DNA from: Camarhynchus parvulus
Taxonomy: Eukaryota > Chordata > Aves > Passeriformes > Thraupidae
Direction of reading: 5' to 3'
Length of the DNA stretch: 64,000 bases
Assembly (NCBI RefSeq): GCF_901933205.1
Contig: NC_044573.1
Location: 48,017,493-48,081,492 of the forward strand
In this document: positions 39,301 through 54,300 of the stretch, in pieces
Layout: the number at the start of each line of letters is the position of its first letter
How positions within the stretch are numbered: the stretch's first letter is position 1
The notes under the pieces: model-generated
Seen by the model: the letters and a program-made list of their open reading frames with translations, nothing else
Told to the model about the DNA's origin: nothing
Database searches by the model: none
Made by a program: the position numbers and the translations under genes

Positions 39301-42300
39301 ACCATCACTGGAGGCATTTAAGGGAGGTAGATGTGGCACTCGGGAACATGGTTTAGTGGTGGACTTGAACAGTTGGATTAGTGGTCTTAAAGGTCTTTTC
39401 CAACCTAAATGATTCTATGAATATAGTTTAAACTTCTGAAAACCACAGGTCTTCAGAATTTTGAGTACTTCAGTACTTAATGAGAGCATGCATTCTAATC
39501 TGCAAGTAAAACAGAAGGTGCCATTGTGTACAGGGTTACTTTCTTGCCCATATTTTGTTTGTGTAACAGTCCCCTGACCGAGACCCGAATTCAGAGGTCC
39601 CTCTCACTCATTGGTACACATGCTTTCCATCTTGATTCTTTTTCTAAGGAAAAGGAATGCAGGGAAATTGCTTTAAAATCAACAGTTGATTTGCCAGTAA
39701 AAATCAAGCACACACCCTGCCTTTCACCATTTGGGATGGATGATTGTTTTGTCTTTGTATATGAGTGGGCTCATTAATTTCAAAATACATAACTCAAGTG
39801 TATGAGCATTTAGCTGCTTTCAACTTTGTAGCTTTCCTGCCAAATGACAGTATGTTTGCTCTTCTTTTTTTGTGGAAGGGAAATCAAAAGGGAATATTTT
39901 GGCTGCATTTTTGTCACTGGTGAGTGTGCCAATGACAGAAACACATTAAAACAGTTTGCATGAAAAAGTTTTCTTTGGGATGTAAATAGAGTTAATTAAT
40001 CAGGAAAGAGGCAACATTTAAAGGGGGTCACATGTGCTTCTTTCAAGCAAAGTGTTTTAAATTTCAAATTGTTAATAGTGTACTACCTATCCATAGATAG
40101 ATAGATAGAATAATTTCATTATTAAATTTTAAAACAGTAAATGAAAGTATTACTGACACCAAGAATATTTTTTAACTAAAGCTGAACAAGAACAATTTCA
40201 GTTTTCCTCTTTAAAAAGGCTGATGATATTTGTTAATAACTTAGAAGAGGCAGAGTACTACAATGCTGATTTAATCAACTGAACTGATGATAAAGTGAGG
40301 TTTAAAAATTTGTTTCTACATTAAAAAAAATTATTTAATCCATCAGCAATTCAAGGGGTTCTATGTTTTCCAAGCATAGAACCAATGCATTTTAATTAGT
40401 TTTTACAATAAAGATGACACATAATTTAAAAAAAAAGAGAAAATTGGTAAAATTAATGTAGGACTATGTTTATTAAACAGGACAATTCCAGGTACAAACA
40501 GATGGATCAGCAGCCAGAAAACTGAAATATAAACAAGAAGCAGCAACACTGTTCTCACTTAGAAGAATCTTCAAAGTATAGATGATTTTTTATTTTAATA
40601 AGAAAGTTGTCTAGGGTCTAGCAAAAGCCTAGAAAAGGATTGTGTTATTTTATACTATGATAAAAGCAGAGAAGGAGTACAAAGCAGAAGGCACAGAGCT
40701 GTGGCCTTTTAGGAGCCACATGAAATCTGCTCACTTTTGAAGCAGAATGGCTGACAAACACAGAGTTCCCACACATCATCAAGTGAACATCACCAATTTC
40801 TATAATTGGTGCTTGAAATAATTAAACTTATGGAGGCATCCTTGGGCTCATACTTATTAGCTGCTCTCACTGGCACTAAGTCCTGTGTTAGAACTGCTGA
40901 GGATTTTAGCATTAACCTATAACCAAAGCTCCTGAGAGGCATAGTGAGTCTGAGTTACTTACACACTTCCTGTGGTGGAGCTGCTGTCCATGAGGAAGGA
41001 GCCATTTGTCCTTTCCATCTGTGCAAGTCTGAAAGGGAAATACCACAACTTTCAGACAACATGCTGCACAATTTAAACAGTGGCAGTGGGAAAATCAATT
41101 CTACTTAGAAACAGCTCAGATATGGCAGTCTTTGTATACATGATTAGGAATAAACTCCTAGATTTTGTGATGAAAACCTATAATCCAAAGGACTTTTATG
41201 AGAAACTTGTGCTATCATTAATTAATTCTACTTGCCAAACAGCAACAAAAAAGTGTATTTTCTCCCTCTATCATAATTATCATTAGCATCACCACAACTC
41301 GCATGGCAAAATTAGTTAAAGAGATGTTTTCACAGATGGTTTTCTTTTTGATTTTTCTAAAGCTGGACTAACAAAAGAGGATGAATCCTTTTAAATATAG
41401 CACATGCAAAATCTGAAATTATGCTCGGCAAATAATACCACACTGTGGACAGACAAGTCCTGTAAAACACCACAAAAAGCAGTATAATTGCAGGGATTCA
41501 TTGTCTACAGTTCCTCATTTTGGAAGCAATTAATCTAAAAAGACCAGATTATTAGACTGTATATACAAGGTCACACAGTTCTTTAAAATCAAAGCAGAAA
41601 TTTTCTATCTGTTCAGGTTTCCAGGAAAGATGTACCTTATGCACATAAGAGATGTACATAAAAATTAAGGAACACTTAATGCTCTACACATATATTCAAC
41701 TGCACCAAATAAGAGTATTTCCTCTACTCTAAAGATATCTTAATTTCACATATATTTTTGCAGGTGCATTATGCATTACTATAGACATCTTCAAACTTCC
41801 TTTCGAAAGGAGTGTGCAAGGCTCTAAAGAACAGGGATCTCTGGTGACTTCTTTTAGAATGGAGCAAATTTGCCCTTCTCTACATTTGTTACTATTCCTG
41901 AGGTCGAAGAAGAAGAATAAATGAACGCACACAGTGGATGTCGACTTGATTGTCTCTTCCACCTTGGCTGGGGTGGGACATTGTGCTCCCACATCTCCCC
42001 TGAAGGGAAGAGAATCTCTGAAGTGACTCAGGACAAATCAGATCATCTCTGCTCTAAGACATCTCAAACAAATCTAGTTCACAGTGAGCAACGACAGCAG
42101 CTTAGCTGCAACGACTAGGACAATAAAAAAGATTTACTATTTTATATGTAACATATACATAACAGATTCAACTAGAAAGGACACAATAAAAATTATATGA
42201 AAGACACACAATTATGTCTTCTTTTTCTAGATTTTATTACTAGAAGAAAAAGAATCCTGAGTAGTTTTAGACAGATTCCCTATGAGGCAATTAGTAGTAA

Positions 42301-45300
42301 ATTGTCGATTTTGCTAAGCAATGTTGGCACATAACAGGAACAGATTTAGGTTTGTATCCTGAATGATAATTCACAACTGCACAGTCCATCTTCAGCTAAT
42401 CTCATCCTAAGCAGAACTGGTAAGAGGCGAGGAGGAGGAGAGGGAAAACAGTTATTGCCCCTAGTATCTCCACTGATCCTTAATGAGAGTCCAGATTTTG
42501 AGCTTCATCTGGGCACAAAAAGCCACAGCATTGTGGCACCACAGGCTGAAAAGACGACACAGGTAGACAGAAAATTCTTCCATCTCTCTAGAGAAATTTG
42601 TCTGGTTCAGGGGTTTTAATTGATTACAACATGGCCTAAGTTATAGATTCAAAGAAATGTTGGGTGATTAATGTGAATGACATGTTTAAAATAACTGAAA
42701 GCTCTGTAATAACTTTGTATGTCATTGTGCTATACTACTAATGAAGCACGAAAATATTTGCTGTTGGGAAAAAAAAATAGGCTGACTGTGGGTAGCCCTT
42801 CAGCCTTATTTCCTGCCCTATTTTCTCTTGCTGCAAAGATCAAGCACAGCATTTCCTAGGCATTTAAAAAAATGGTCAGAAGAATTTTAAGGCACCCATA
42901 AATAAGACTGCTATTAATTTAAACTGTGAATTTTTATTCAAATAAATGAAAATTTAAAATTGTTTTTCAGCTGGGGAGATCAGATGCAAGAATAAAACCA
43001 CACAAAGAAAAACCTAGTCAGTTCCCATGGTACTTATTTTTGAGAGGGTGTCTCTGGTTAATATTTCACCATCATCATGCCCTTAACTCCAGATGAGAGG
43101 AAATGGCCTTGAGCGGTGCCAGGGGAGGTTTAGGTTAGATATTACAAAAAGTTTCTTCTGTGAAAAGCTGGTCTGGTATTAGAATAGGCTGCCCAAGGAA
43201 GAGCTGGAACCACCTTCCCTGGAAGTGTTCAAAAGGCATGTGGGGGAGGCACTTGGGGACATGGTTTAGAGGTGAACACAGTCATGCTGAGTTAATGGCT
43301 GGACTTGATGATTTTAGAGGTCTGTTCTGGCCTCACTGATTCTGTGATCACCAGCTCTGAATGTCCAGAAGTGAGTTAACAAAACAGAGACATTGAGATG
43401 GACTTGGCATAACAGACATTTTATCCCAACAGGACTAGGGTGACCCCACAAAAGCCACAACATAAAAAAATCTGTAATTACAACCTATTCTGCTAAAAGC
43501 CAACAGTAATGCAGGGTGTCAGCATATCACAGAAGAAAACAAAACCCTGGCTCTAATATCCTCCTGGGAAAACTATATATAGAACATGTTCTGTTTATTT
43601 CAAAGGTTAAAACTTAAGAAAGAAACCAATAATGACACATTTTAGAAATAACGCAATTTTGCAGCAGCTTCCATTCTGTATGAGAGATGATACATTTAAC
43701 ACATGTATTTTACTTTTAATATGATCATAATAAAAACCTAATGATTTAAGAAGTAAATCTTGTAAGCACAGAGAAAGATATCTTTTTTAAAAATAATATC
43801 CAACCAGTAGCGTGTATTAAAAACCGCAGGAATCAACCACAAAATGCAACGGACTAGTGAGAAACTACATCTCTCTTACCTAGTAGCATACTGTTCTATC
43901 CTGGAGTGTGTGTCATCATGAAACAGCTGTGGAGACTGGGAAGGACTAGTTTAAAAATAATAATAAAAAAAATTAGTGGTGTCTAAAGCAATTCATGATA
44001 TAGACAACATTATTTTTAAATCAGTTAGACTGATGACAAGTAAATACATGCACTATATTACCAAGGGCATTATTGCTTTGGGTCAGCCGTGCCCTGTAGT
44101 CCCATTCAGGGACATCAGATTAGCTGCCACTGAGCTAAAAGAAATCAACTGGCAAATGAGGCTTTCCAGATAAAGGGGTTCTGCATACTCACTCATATTG
44201 CTCTGGCCACATACTGATGAGAGTGATAGGACTGTAAGGAAGACACAAAAAAAAAGAAGAAAAAAGAGATAGAGAAAGAATTAAACTATGAAACAAAAAC
44301 CTAAGTACTATTTAAGCAAGAGAAAGCTGGAGAAACACAAAATACTTTAAACAGCAACCCACCCTGAGCAAGTAACAATTGATGTAGAAAAGTGACAGCA
44401 ACAAATATTGCCACTTGTCACAGAGAGGCAGAAGACTGACCTACATACTTAATTTTGTTACATAAAAATAAATTTAAAGAAAAATCCAAATCATGTTATT
44501 GATTGAACTGCAGTTCATAAACCATAATCAATTTATTTAAACTCTGCTCAAGTACTGGAACTTTCATTTTAAAGCAAACAATAAAATGTATTAAAAAGAA
44601 GTGGGGTGCAAAAACCCCACCAATAAACCTCCCCCGTAAGTCACAGTTATCAATGCTTCTTTTCCTTAGGCATGAAAATAATGAGTTCAATACATATTGT
44701 ATTACATTCTCACACTTGAATAACTAGAAGAGTTTTTTATTTTCTTTTTTTTTTTTTATTGGAAGGAATGTATTACTGAGTTGGGCCACCTGCAGGGCAG
44801 AGAACCAATACCAAGTGTTTTCTTAGCATGGTGCTGACAATTTATCTGTATATTTGCCACATGACTGGACCAACAGAATTTTATTCTGACCTGTGATTAT
44901 AGTTTTATCATTTCAATTTCTGGCAGCATTGGCAAACTTCCGCCACATTAAAGCAGCTTTGCCTTCCTGTGTTGGTGGTAGCTGAAGACTGCCCTGGTGG
45001 GTAACATTTGAATGTTCATTGCTTCCTTAGAAGCCAGGCTATCAATCAGACAGTTTTCAGATTACTTCCTCCTGTCTCTTAAACTGCTAATGAGAAGGTT
45101 TTGTTTACTTATTGCAAATGAAAGGCACAGCCCTACAGTCATGAAAGCCCTCAGACCGTGGGCACTGGCACTGAGCTGCTGCGTGCCTGCAGAGCGTCTT
45201 TGCTAAAGCCTCGCATGGGCTTTTGCTAAGTTGTGTTCAGAGAGGGCAGCAGTGCCACAGACTCCAGGATGGTGAGGGACAGTCAAGCCATGAAACTAAT

Positions 45301-48300
45301 TCTAGCACCCTGTCAACACATCTTAATTTTTGCTCTTGTAAGAGTGTCTTTTGCTGACAACTGCCAAGTGAGTAAATAAAGTGGAGCACTTCTGTCAGCG
45401 CCACAAATAATACCCTGGAGACACTGAGAGTGCTCTCTCTGATTAGGCCACCAATATTTCTGAAGCCTGTAGGACCCTAATTAGCTCAAAAATTTCTAAT
45501 TCCAGGAATTTTGACATATTCAAATAAGCAGTGCAGTTCCAAAAACCCAGTCTCCTCAAAAGTATTCTCTGTAAAACAGCTATTCAGCCCCCACCAAAAT
45601 TACCTGCTTTGTCCATTGCCATGGACATTGTAACATCCATGGCTTTATAATACAATGCTGATAAAAATCCAAGCATAAAATATGTTACTTTAATAGAGAA
45701 AATATGCAAATAATATGAAACAATACAGAATAATATAGCACAAGGCTCTGCAATTGTTGTTGGCTATCTTTAGAGTTTCAGCTGTTTGTTTCTGATGGAA
45801 CAGGCCACTGACCCCAGGAGCCCCTGCTCTATAACCCAAGCTTACGTCTCCAGGTTGTCACCCTCCAACACTGTTTGCACAGGTAAGTAGCCAAGCCGGG
45901 GATGCTTTGCAAAATACTTCTTGGACCGGAATTTATTCTTCAGCACCTTCGTGAAGTCCCGTACATCTTCTCCAGATGTGGTCTTAAAAACAAACAAACA
46001 AACAACAACAACAAAAATTCAACATTGCTAAATGGTACTGATTTAATGTCAATATTATTGATTAATATTGCTGGTGCTGTCCTGAAAAAGAATACAAGGA
46101 AGAATTTTAAAATTTTGGTTATGTTAAAATTGCCTTTTTAGTGTCCTGAGATATGGGACACAATAATAATGCTAATGCACAAAAAAATTCTCTTCTACTG
46201 GAAAATAATAAGGCTTCAAATTCCCAGCCATAAATGCATCTACCAATTACTTTGTGAATTTGAGAAAAATTGACACAGGTTCAAGTCTTAAGCTAAACAT
46301 TTCTATCTGGTCTTAAAAACCACAAAAATTTAATTTTTGAGAAAAACTTAAAAAGGGAAAAAAATCAATTGGTAAGATATAGCCCTCACTGCCTCCCATT
46401 CTAGACCTACAATAGAAAACTTTACCACAAGATGGGAATGGTACATGCTAAACCATTCTCTGCTGCAATAGCCAAGTTTTTAATAAGCATTTTCTCCAGT
46501 TCTCTTCCTATAGGATTCTGCCACTACCTGCAATATTCCAGAGTAAAAAAAATTCACAGATGAAGTGGCCATCAGTGTACAGGCACTGTTCAAAAGCACA
46601 GGCAGGCCTGATAAGAACAATTAGCACCTGAAGTAACAAACTCAGACTGAGTCAGTGGTCTCCTTACTACCACAGAGTAAGATTAGGACATAGATTACCC
46701 ACAAGATTCTACAAGTCTAAATTTACAAGTTACAATCAACACCTTCCATCCCTCCCAGCAGCTTTTTTACTGGTCCTGACTGATGCAGCCTCTTCCAAAA
46801 CTGGCAAGTGCTTAGCCCCATCCCTCTCTGCTCCCTCCCTGCCCACCACCCTGTCCTGAGAACAAAATGAAAATTTATTCAACTGCTTCAAAAAATCCCT
46901 TTAACTGGTGATAATCACAGCAATATGACAGCTATTTTGGTAATACTATTCAGCTAACTTCTGCTACAAAAGCAGGGATACATATAGGCATAAAATACAA
47001 GGCAAAAATGGCAATAAAGAGATCTGCAGGAAGAAACAATAGTATATGGTCTGCCTTTAAAGTGTATGTGCTCAGACTGTGCTGAGTATTTCAACAGAAC
47101 ATCCCCTTCCAGCCAGTACTACTGAGCATTTTCTCTTGCAACCGCAGTAAAGAAACCACGGGCATTCACCTCCAGAAATACCTGAAGATTTGCAACAGCT
47201 TTTACAGACTTTCAGTCCAGCCTCTGTAACAAACTACAAATTGCATTCCTGTACCTTCTGCCTTGGGAGAAGCCTGTTAGCATCAAAGGATGCCAAAGCC
47301 ACTGGACAACCATGTGGAAAATAGACAGGAAGACTTCAGTTTTGTCATCTTTTTCCCAAAGTACTACCAAGAGGTCTAGGGGCAGGTCAGGCAAACTATT
47401 CTCTGCTGTCAAAACCTAAAAATATTTCTGTATTCATCTATATATTTTAATATAGGTATAATATATGCAGTTACAGACTCCGTAACGCATTTCAGATGAG
47501 CAATAAAAATAGCACAACAAACTAGTGTTGGTAGGAGCTTCTCATATGTGGCATTAAAAAGTAGACAACAGAGTGAATTTGTGATTGAGGGCTGTTTAAA
47601 TCCCTGAATTTTAATAAAAGTGAATCCAGGGAGGGTTCACAAAATCGTTCTCAAAAAGCATCTCTCCAACCACTGCACCATCCAAAGAAGGAACATGAGG
47701 CCATGCAGAGGGCTGCTTACTCTCATGCAACAGTAACTCTAACAGATGCAACTCTGCCCCAAGGCCAAGGAATGAAAATTTTAATACCTACACATGGTAG
47801 AAATAAATGTCTACTGAGCTGCCAAAATTTTTCCTCTGGTGTATTCTTTATTTGGTATGACAACCGGATTCTCAGAAAGAGGACTAATATGACTGTGTAC
47901 TGACTGAGCACTGCAAATATTAACCAGTGAAATTTGAGCGGATTCGAAAAGACTATTTTAACTTACATACAATTAAGGAGCAATTCTCAAAAATGGCTTT
48001 TTTTTTTCTTTTGGGCATATAACCACAAAATACAATCCAATCCAAAATCATGCCAAGGGAGATGTACTATAACACTTTCCTTTAAAAAAAGAACAGCCAG
48101 GAACTGTTGTGTAGAATCTATCTTTTAAATTAAAACTAGCAGGTACTTTGTACATTTGCTTACATCATGACATCTTGGCTATTTCCATACAAATTAATAG
48201 TACAAATAGCGCCATTGCTTCAGACCTACTTCAAAAGCAAAGAAAAAATACTTTCCTTCACTGAAAATTCAGTTCAAAGACCACGCCTTCAAACTGAATT

Positions 48301-51300
48301 TAAAATCTCAGTTCTTAGAGCAAGACAAAGTTCAGGAAGAAATATTTTATATCCATGGCTGTCATACCCAACTAAAAAAACATCGTAACAATTGACAATC
48401 TGGCATCAGTGCTCTTCAATACACCAGCCAGGCACAAACAGAGTTATAAGCAACAAACTAAGATACAATTATTTGTAATCCAATAAAAATTTAAGAAACC
48501 AGGAAAGCAGTGGAAAAAAATGAGCATGGTGAAATAAATTTTCTATACATATCCTAAAAACCCAGTCGGTGTCTGCTTTCAGTGTATTGGAAATAGAACA
48601 ACTATTCATTGGTAAAAGAGTAATACCAAGATTGTAATAAACTAATTGTAGAGCTCTAAATTACATAACATACAATATAAAAATTACAATAAATATGTGA
48701 AAATGAATAAATAATATAGAATACTTGTAATACATATATATTTAATTTTATTCATTTCTCAGTAATCTCTTTTTCAAATGGAAGCCCACATTCTTATTCC
48801 TTTCACTGCATCTAGCTATGTAAAAGGACTAGTCTACACCTAAGTCATCATTCTCTTAATTACATTTATTATAGCTAACACAAAACCAATTAGCTGTTTT
48901 AATACACACAGTGAAACTGATTCCCAGAAGAGATGTGAACCTCCCTAAAGTATGCTGTCATTAAGCCCAGCCACATTAATATAACACAAGTGCCACTACT
49001 GAGAGGATTTCCAATTCAAAAAAATCTAAAAATAAACTGTGTAGGTAGTTATGTAGGACTACTCTCAAATTAAATGCTAGGAAAATCTAACAATATTTTT
49101 ACACATCTGTGTAAAACTTTACATTAAAAATCTTATTTCCCCATCTTTTCGACAAAGATTATGTAAAGGTGAAAAATAAATGAAAATAATTTTGCATTTC
49201 TACTACCTAAGAGAGAATGATGTTTTCAGATGCTTCTCACACCTACCTCTAAATCCTGGATGAAAGAAGAGACATAACTGAAGTTATTAAAATTATTTTT
49301 TTCCCCCAGCATCAAGAAAACTAAATTGCAAGCTAGAACAAATGCAAAATGGCATTACAGATTAGAATGCAGTAACTACATATAACTATGAGGAGTAAGT
49401 GGTCCTAATCTGAAATTATGAAGCAATTCTTACCTAAAGCAAATATCACAAAAGTCATTACAATGGAGAACATATTCCTTAACCCATTCTCCAAATTATT
49501 TTAAATTTGATAAGAACTTACTGTGCTTTTGAGAAATCCCTTTATACCCTACACTGAACCATTCACCTGAAGACAATTAAATGGTCTCCCATCCATCTGT
49601 GACTAAGCTGCAGTTCTAAATGTCAGCTTAAGTAATGGAAGCATTTTTTTACCTATTTATTGCTAGTATTCTTGATAAAAATGTATTAATATGCATTAGC
49701 AGTAAGAAAGTGAAGCTAGATTTTATTAATGTAGTTTGGTGAGTACATGCATTTGTAGTCTGCTTTACAACACTGGCAAAGAAAGCACCATTTTAACATC
49801 AACAGCCTTTGAATTTAGTTGAAAAGGCAGAGCAGATGCACCCTTCCTGTTCAAGCTATTTGTACTGTAATATAATGGATTCTAAGAAAAAATTCAGTGG
49901 TCTTTGGTGCTTTTATTTTATTTCACAGACGCAGGTCTATGCTATTTTTCAAGCATCATTCAATTTAAACATATAAGCTATTCTACTAACTGCAAAAAAT
50001 TTTGCAATTCTTGATTACTGTATTGCATTTAATGATTTCAATATGTAGAGAGGTTTAGCAACAAATTAGTATACCAATAACAGAGCATTATCACAAATAG
50101 CAAGAATAAATAATACAGGATTCTTTTCATGAAATCAATTCTTTATTCCAGACCTAGATTGGATAAGGCTAGTTAAAATAATTTGCATGTGGGTACTGAT
50201 TATGGAAGTCTAACAGGCATCTAGGTCTGTTCATATAATGGATCATTTCTTTTTACAGAAATGGAGGTAGCAGAGTACACTTACATCAGGACCCAAATAA
50301 AATTCCAGCTCTCATATTCCACTTCCAAATTAACTGGGGTCGCTGCTGGACCTCTAATTTTATGCATCATCTGAATTATACGCCATTTCTTTTCTTCTGC
50401 TCTACTTAAAACTTCCCCAAGTTCCTTCCTTTCCCCCTTTTTACACTGGCCTTCCTTCCTTCACTCTAATCAAGAATGTCATTTTACTCCCCTTATTATC
50501 CCATAGAGGAGTCACCTGATCCCTCCTGTATTTCATGGAAAGAAGGGACTTTTGCCTTACATTACCTTAATTTACACCTAATATTGCCTTAAAACCACAT
50601 TTTTTCTGCAGAGTAACAGAAATTTTTATTATAATGTAAGCCATCCCTATTTCCAGGGACAGAGAGGATTCCAGCCGTTTCCAGAATAGATCTTCAGTTT
50701 GTCAGCCTTCACTTGTAAATGAGATGGCTCACGGTTACACAATGTGAACTTGTTTAACAAGACCTGAAAATTCATCTTAGATATCAAATCTGCTGCTGCA
50801 GACAAAACCTGGAATTCATGAGAAAGATACCATAATGTTCTAGGGAAAGTACAACACCCCATACCAGATGTAATCTGTATTTGACTAACTCAACAGGAAG
50901 GATATCTTATCCTGCAGACCAGCAGCATAATCTGTTTCAACACTCCTTACACCTCAATTTCTGAATTTCCTGCATATTATAGACAGTAAAAAAGAGTATT
51001 TCTGTTCCACTAAAGATGAGACTTATAAGCAGAAAAAAAAGTGCATTTTTAATGATGTCTAATCATAGACCTCCAAATCCTGAGGTTAGAATAGTCATGT
51101 AATAAAATATAATGAACATTAAAACCAGCTGAAAAAAACAACAAATCTACTTAAAAATGTTCTTCAGAGTATTCTCTGACATGCAGATTTATCAATAAAA
51201 TATTAACATTTGGTTATAGAATTAATGAAAATACATTTACATTACTCATTTTTATTTTCTGACCATAATGAAGTAAAACCACTACTTTATAGAATTTGAA

Positions 51301-54300
51301 TTCCATTACAGAAGACACACCAGACAACAGAGAGGGAAAACACAGGTAGTAAGTCCAACAACTACATCAAAAGAGATGAATAACTCAATGAATTTTTGCT
51401 ACTAGAAGAACCCGCAGAATTTTGTAACACTATTGAAAATTGGCTCTGTTGAATCAGCTCTAGTTACATTCTGGTCTGAATTTTTCTGAGCATGCAGTCC
51501 TCTCACCACTCTTGTGTAGAGCACATACAAATTATCCTATTAATTTATTTCTAAGGTAAAATTCTTGACTGTAAACAGCTATTTGTTAAAAAAAGCATGA
51601 GTGGTATTCGCATGTAGAAACGCAGCCACTGCTTCAGTTAAAAAAGACTCCTAGGAATCTCCTTAAAAAATTGTGCTTGAAACATCATTAGGAAAATACA
51701 GTGTTATAAAATTAATTTTTGTCAGGTACTACTGGTAAACACCTCACACCATTTCTGGTTAGAATCTTCACACCATTTCTGGTTAGAAACTATCAATTCT
51801 GGTTTTTGGGCTTTTTTTTAGCTACACATCAACTTTTATGTATCCCGGTAAACAGCAATCACGCAACAGAATGAAACACAATCTATTTCTAGCCACGTTT
51901 TCATGAAGCAAGGAAATGCTGGACCCAAAAACATAGACCCCTAAAAATATTAATGTGCATTACTAGAATATTAAATACTCTTTGCCATTGGCAGAGCAAT
52001 AGTAAAGCAAGTCCTTTTTCTCTGACATGTTCTTACCCTTACTGTGTGTGTATATATGTTAGTATACAAGATCAGCAGTTACATTTCATATTCAAGCTTT
52101 GTTTTACCAATCAGAAGTGAAGTTTAAGCTCTCTCAGAGGTGGATACTGCTGCTCATTTCTACAGAATCCAAACACTCCCTACATAAAATCAGTCAAACC
52201 TGAAAACCTCCTGATGCCTTCCAAAGAGAAAGGTAGGAAGACAAGTTTTACATTAAACATATGTTAAAGAAATCCTGGGTAGGTAACAAAGATTATGAAA
52301 AAATATTTAGACCTCAAATCTGGGTTGTTATCCATTAGAAACACTGAGCAAACTGGTACTCACAGGTATACAATACTCCACCATTGGATAATGCAATTTA
52401 TGCCCCTTTGCTGTGCGGCCAGAAAAGAAGCAGCTCTGACAGACATCATAGTTGAAATGTTTTAAGCTCCGGTACCTGTGGGGACATTAAACAAAGTGAT
52501 TAGAGGTTTGCTTCTAATTAAGCCTCACAAAGCAAATTACTCTCTGAAATGGGTCACCTGCTTTTCAGCAGCAGCAACACAAGGACACACTGAGTTTGTT
52601 GGGATTAGCTGAGAGAGAACTTTGAAGTGTGTGAGTGTGCGTAACCAGAATGTGGCACAGCCAGCACTCATCATGGCTGCAGGCCCAGGGACAGCAGTGC
52701 CACTGCAGCAGCTGCAGGGGACACAGCAAACCTGCAGCCCTCTTAGTCCGCAGAACCTTCTACACTACACACCTCACTGAGTGTTTAAAAGTTCCTGTCT
52801 CCATAACAATATAGAGAGCCATCTGAAATGCATTACAGAGTCTGTACCCGCATATATCAATCACCTGCTGCCCAAGCAGCTTTGATGCAGAAAATCGTAC
52901 AGATATCAGCTTCATTGATGGACTGGGAAGAATTTATAATTTTAAAGTTTTTACTGACTTTAAACTACATTGCTTTAGTTTTTCTTTTCCTCTATTTACT
53001 ATTCATGTGTTATCTCAAAAAAACTTTTATAAACCAGTCTGATTTATTTCAGTTTTTATATTCAACAGTTAAATTAAATGTTTGTAAATAATTTTGATGT
53101 TCAGAAACTCAACAAACATTTCAGAAAACTAAATTCTCAAGAATTCATGAATTGTAAGAATAATTTAAAATTCATTTAAAAAATACACAATGATTTGTTC
53201 ACTTTTAGTTGATTTTTAAGAGAGTGTATGCATAAATAGGTTAAGAAACTTCTACAGTATCCATTGTACTAAACGTAATCACCAGGAACATGATTTATTT
53301 ATTTATTTATTTATTTAGACTAAATCAACAGTTCAGTTCCAGATTGCACCCACTGTTTCTATGCTATGGTTGTTCTGACTGGATGAGGTTATATCATTTG
53401 TATGAAACTAAAATGAGCTAACTGAACCAAACTGAATAGCTACTGAATAGTTAAAGTTTAAATTAAAATTGCTTCCTGAGAGCAGTTTTCCAGTACCCAT
53501 CCACATTTTTCCCCTGTTGAGTTTTATGTTTTGTTTTGCAAGAGAATATGTGTCTATAAATGTAAAAGTTCACTTTAAAAGATGCTGATCCAACTTGTTT
53601 ATAATCTTTTCTCAGAGACAGTGCATTAAATGGCTACATTTACCTTCTGCTAAGATGCTAGATGCTTTTGTTGTTGCAGATCTCTAGCTTCATTGTAGAA
53701 ATTATTTAGAACGACCCATTCTAAATGGGTTTTTGTCTTTTCTATCTCTCTGCCCTCCTACACATAGTACAACTTAGAAAACTCTAACATAGCTGTGCCA
53801 GAGCTTTGTCACCCTATGCTTCCTCAAACAATAACAAAGACAGGAACACTTAGAAAACTTCATCTCCTCTTAAGACAAGCAATCGATCAGATCATTACTT
53901 TTGCAAATACTTACATATCTATATTTATAATAAAAAAAGAAAAAGAAAGTTGCTAGCTCAATCCTGTAGGATTGACTAAAGCCAGCATTCCTAAAACTAG
54001 GCAAGATTAATCTAACCTCAGGATTCATATTATTATCCTCCAAAATAACAGAAAGATGGAGGACAAAAAGCATGATAAACAAAAATTCCTCATCTGCCTA
54101 TAGACCTAAAGACAAAACTTAGAAGCACTTACATGATTGACTGCTTTATATTTTTCCTAGATAACACATTAGACTCCATGACCACAGTAGAGGAAAAAGC
54201 CAGTTATGCTCACCTCTGGCCTCTAATGCAGATTTTGGAGATGAGAGTTGCCTCACTTTATACACTGGAGCAATCAATTCACAAATGCATGTTAGTCATA

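Larger units (their letters stand above)
33280..40962 (-). other. UTRN: UTRN intron (7683 bp)
   Basis: The longest complete intron here. It contains the CpG-rich palindrome, (CT)n, a CR1 3' fragment, copy B of the 80-bp repeat and the 34-bp tandem duplication. No nested gene was found. Confidence 0.9.
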
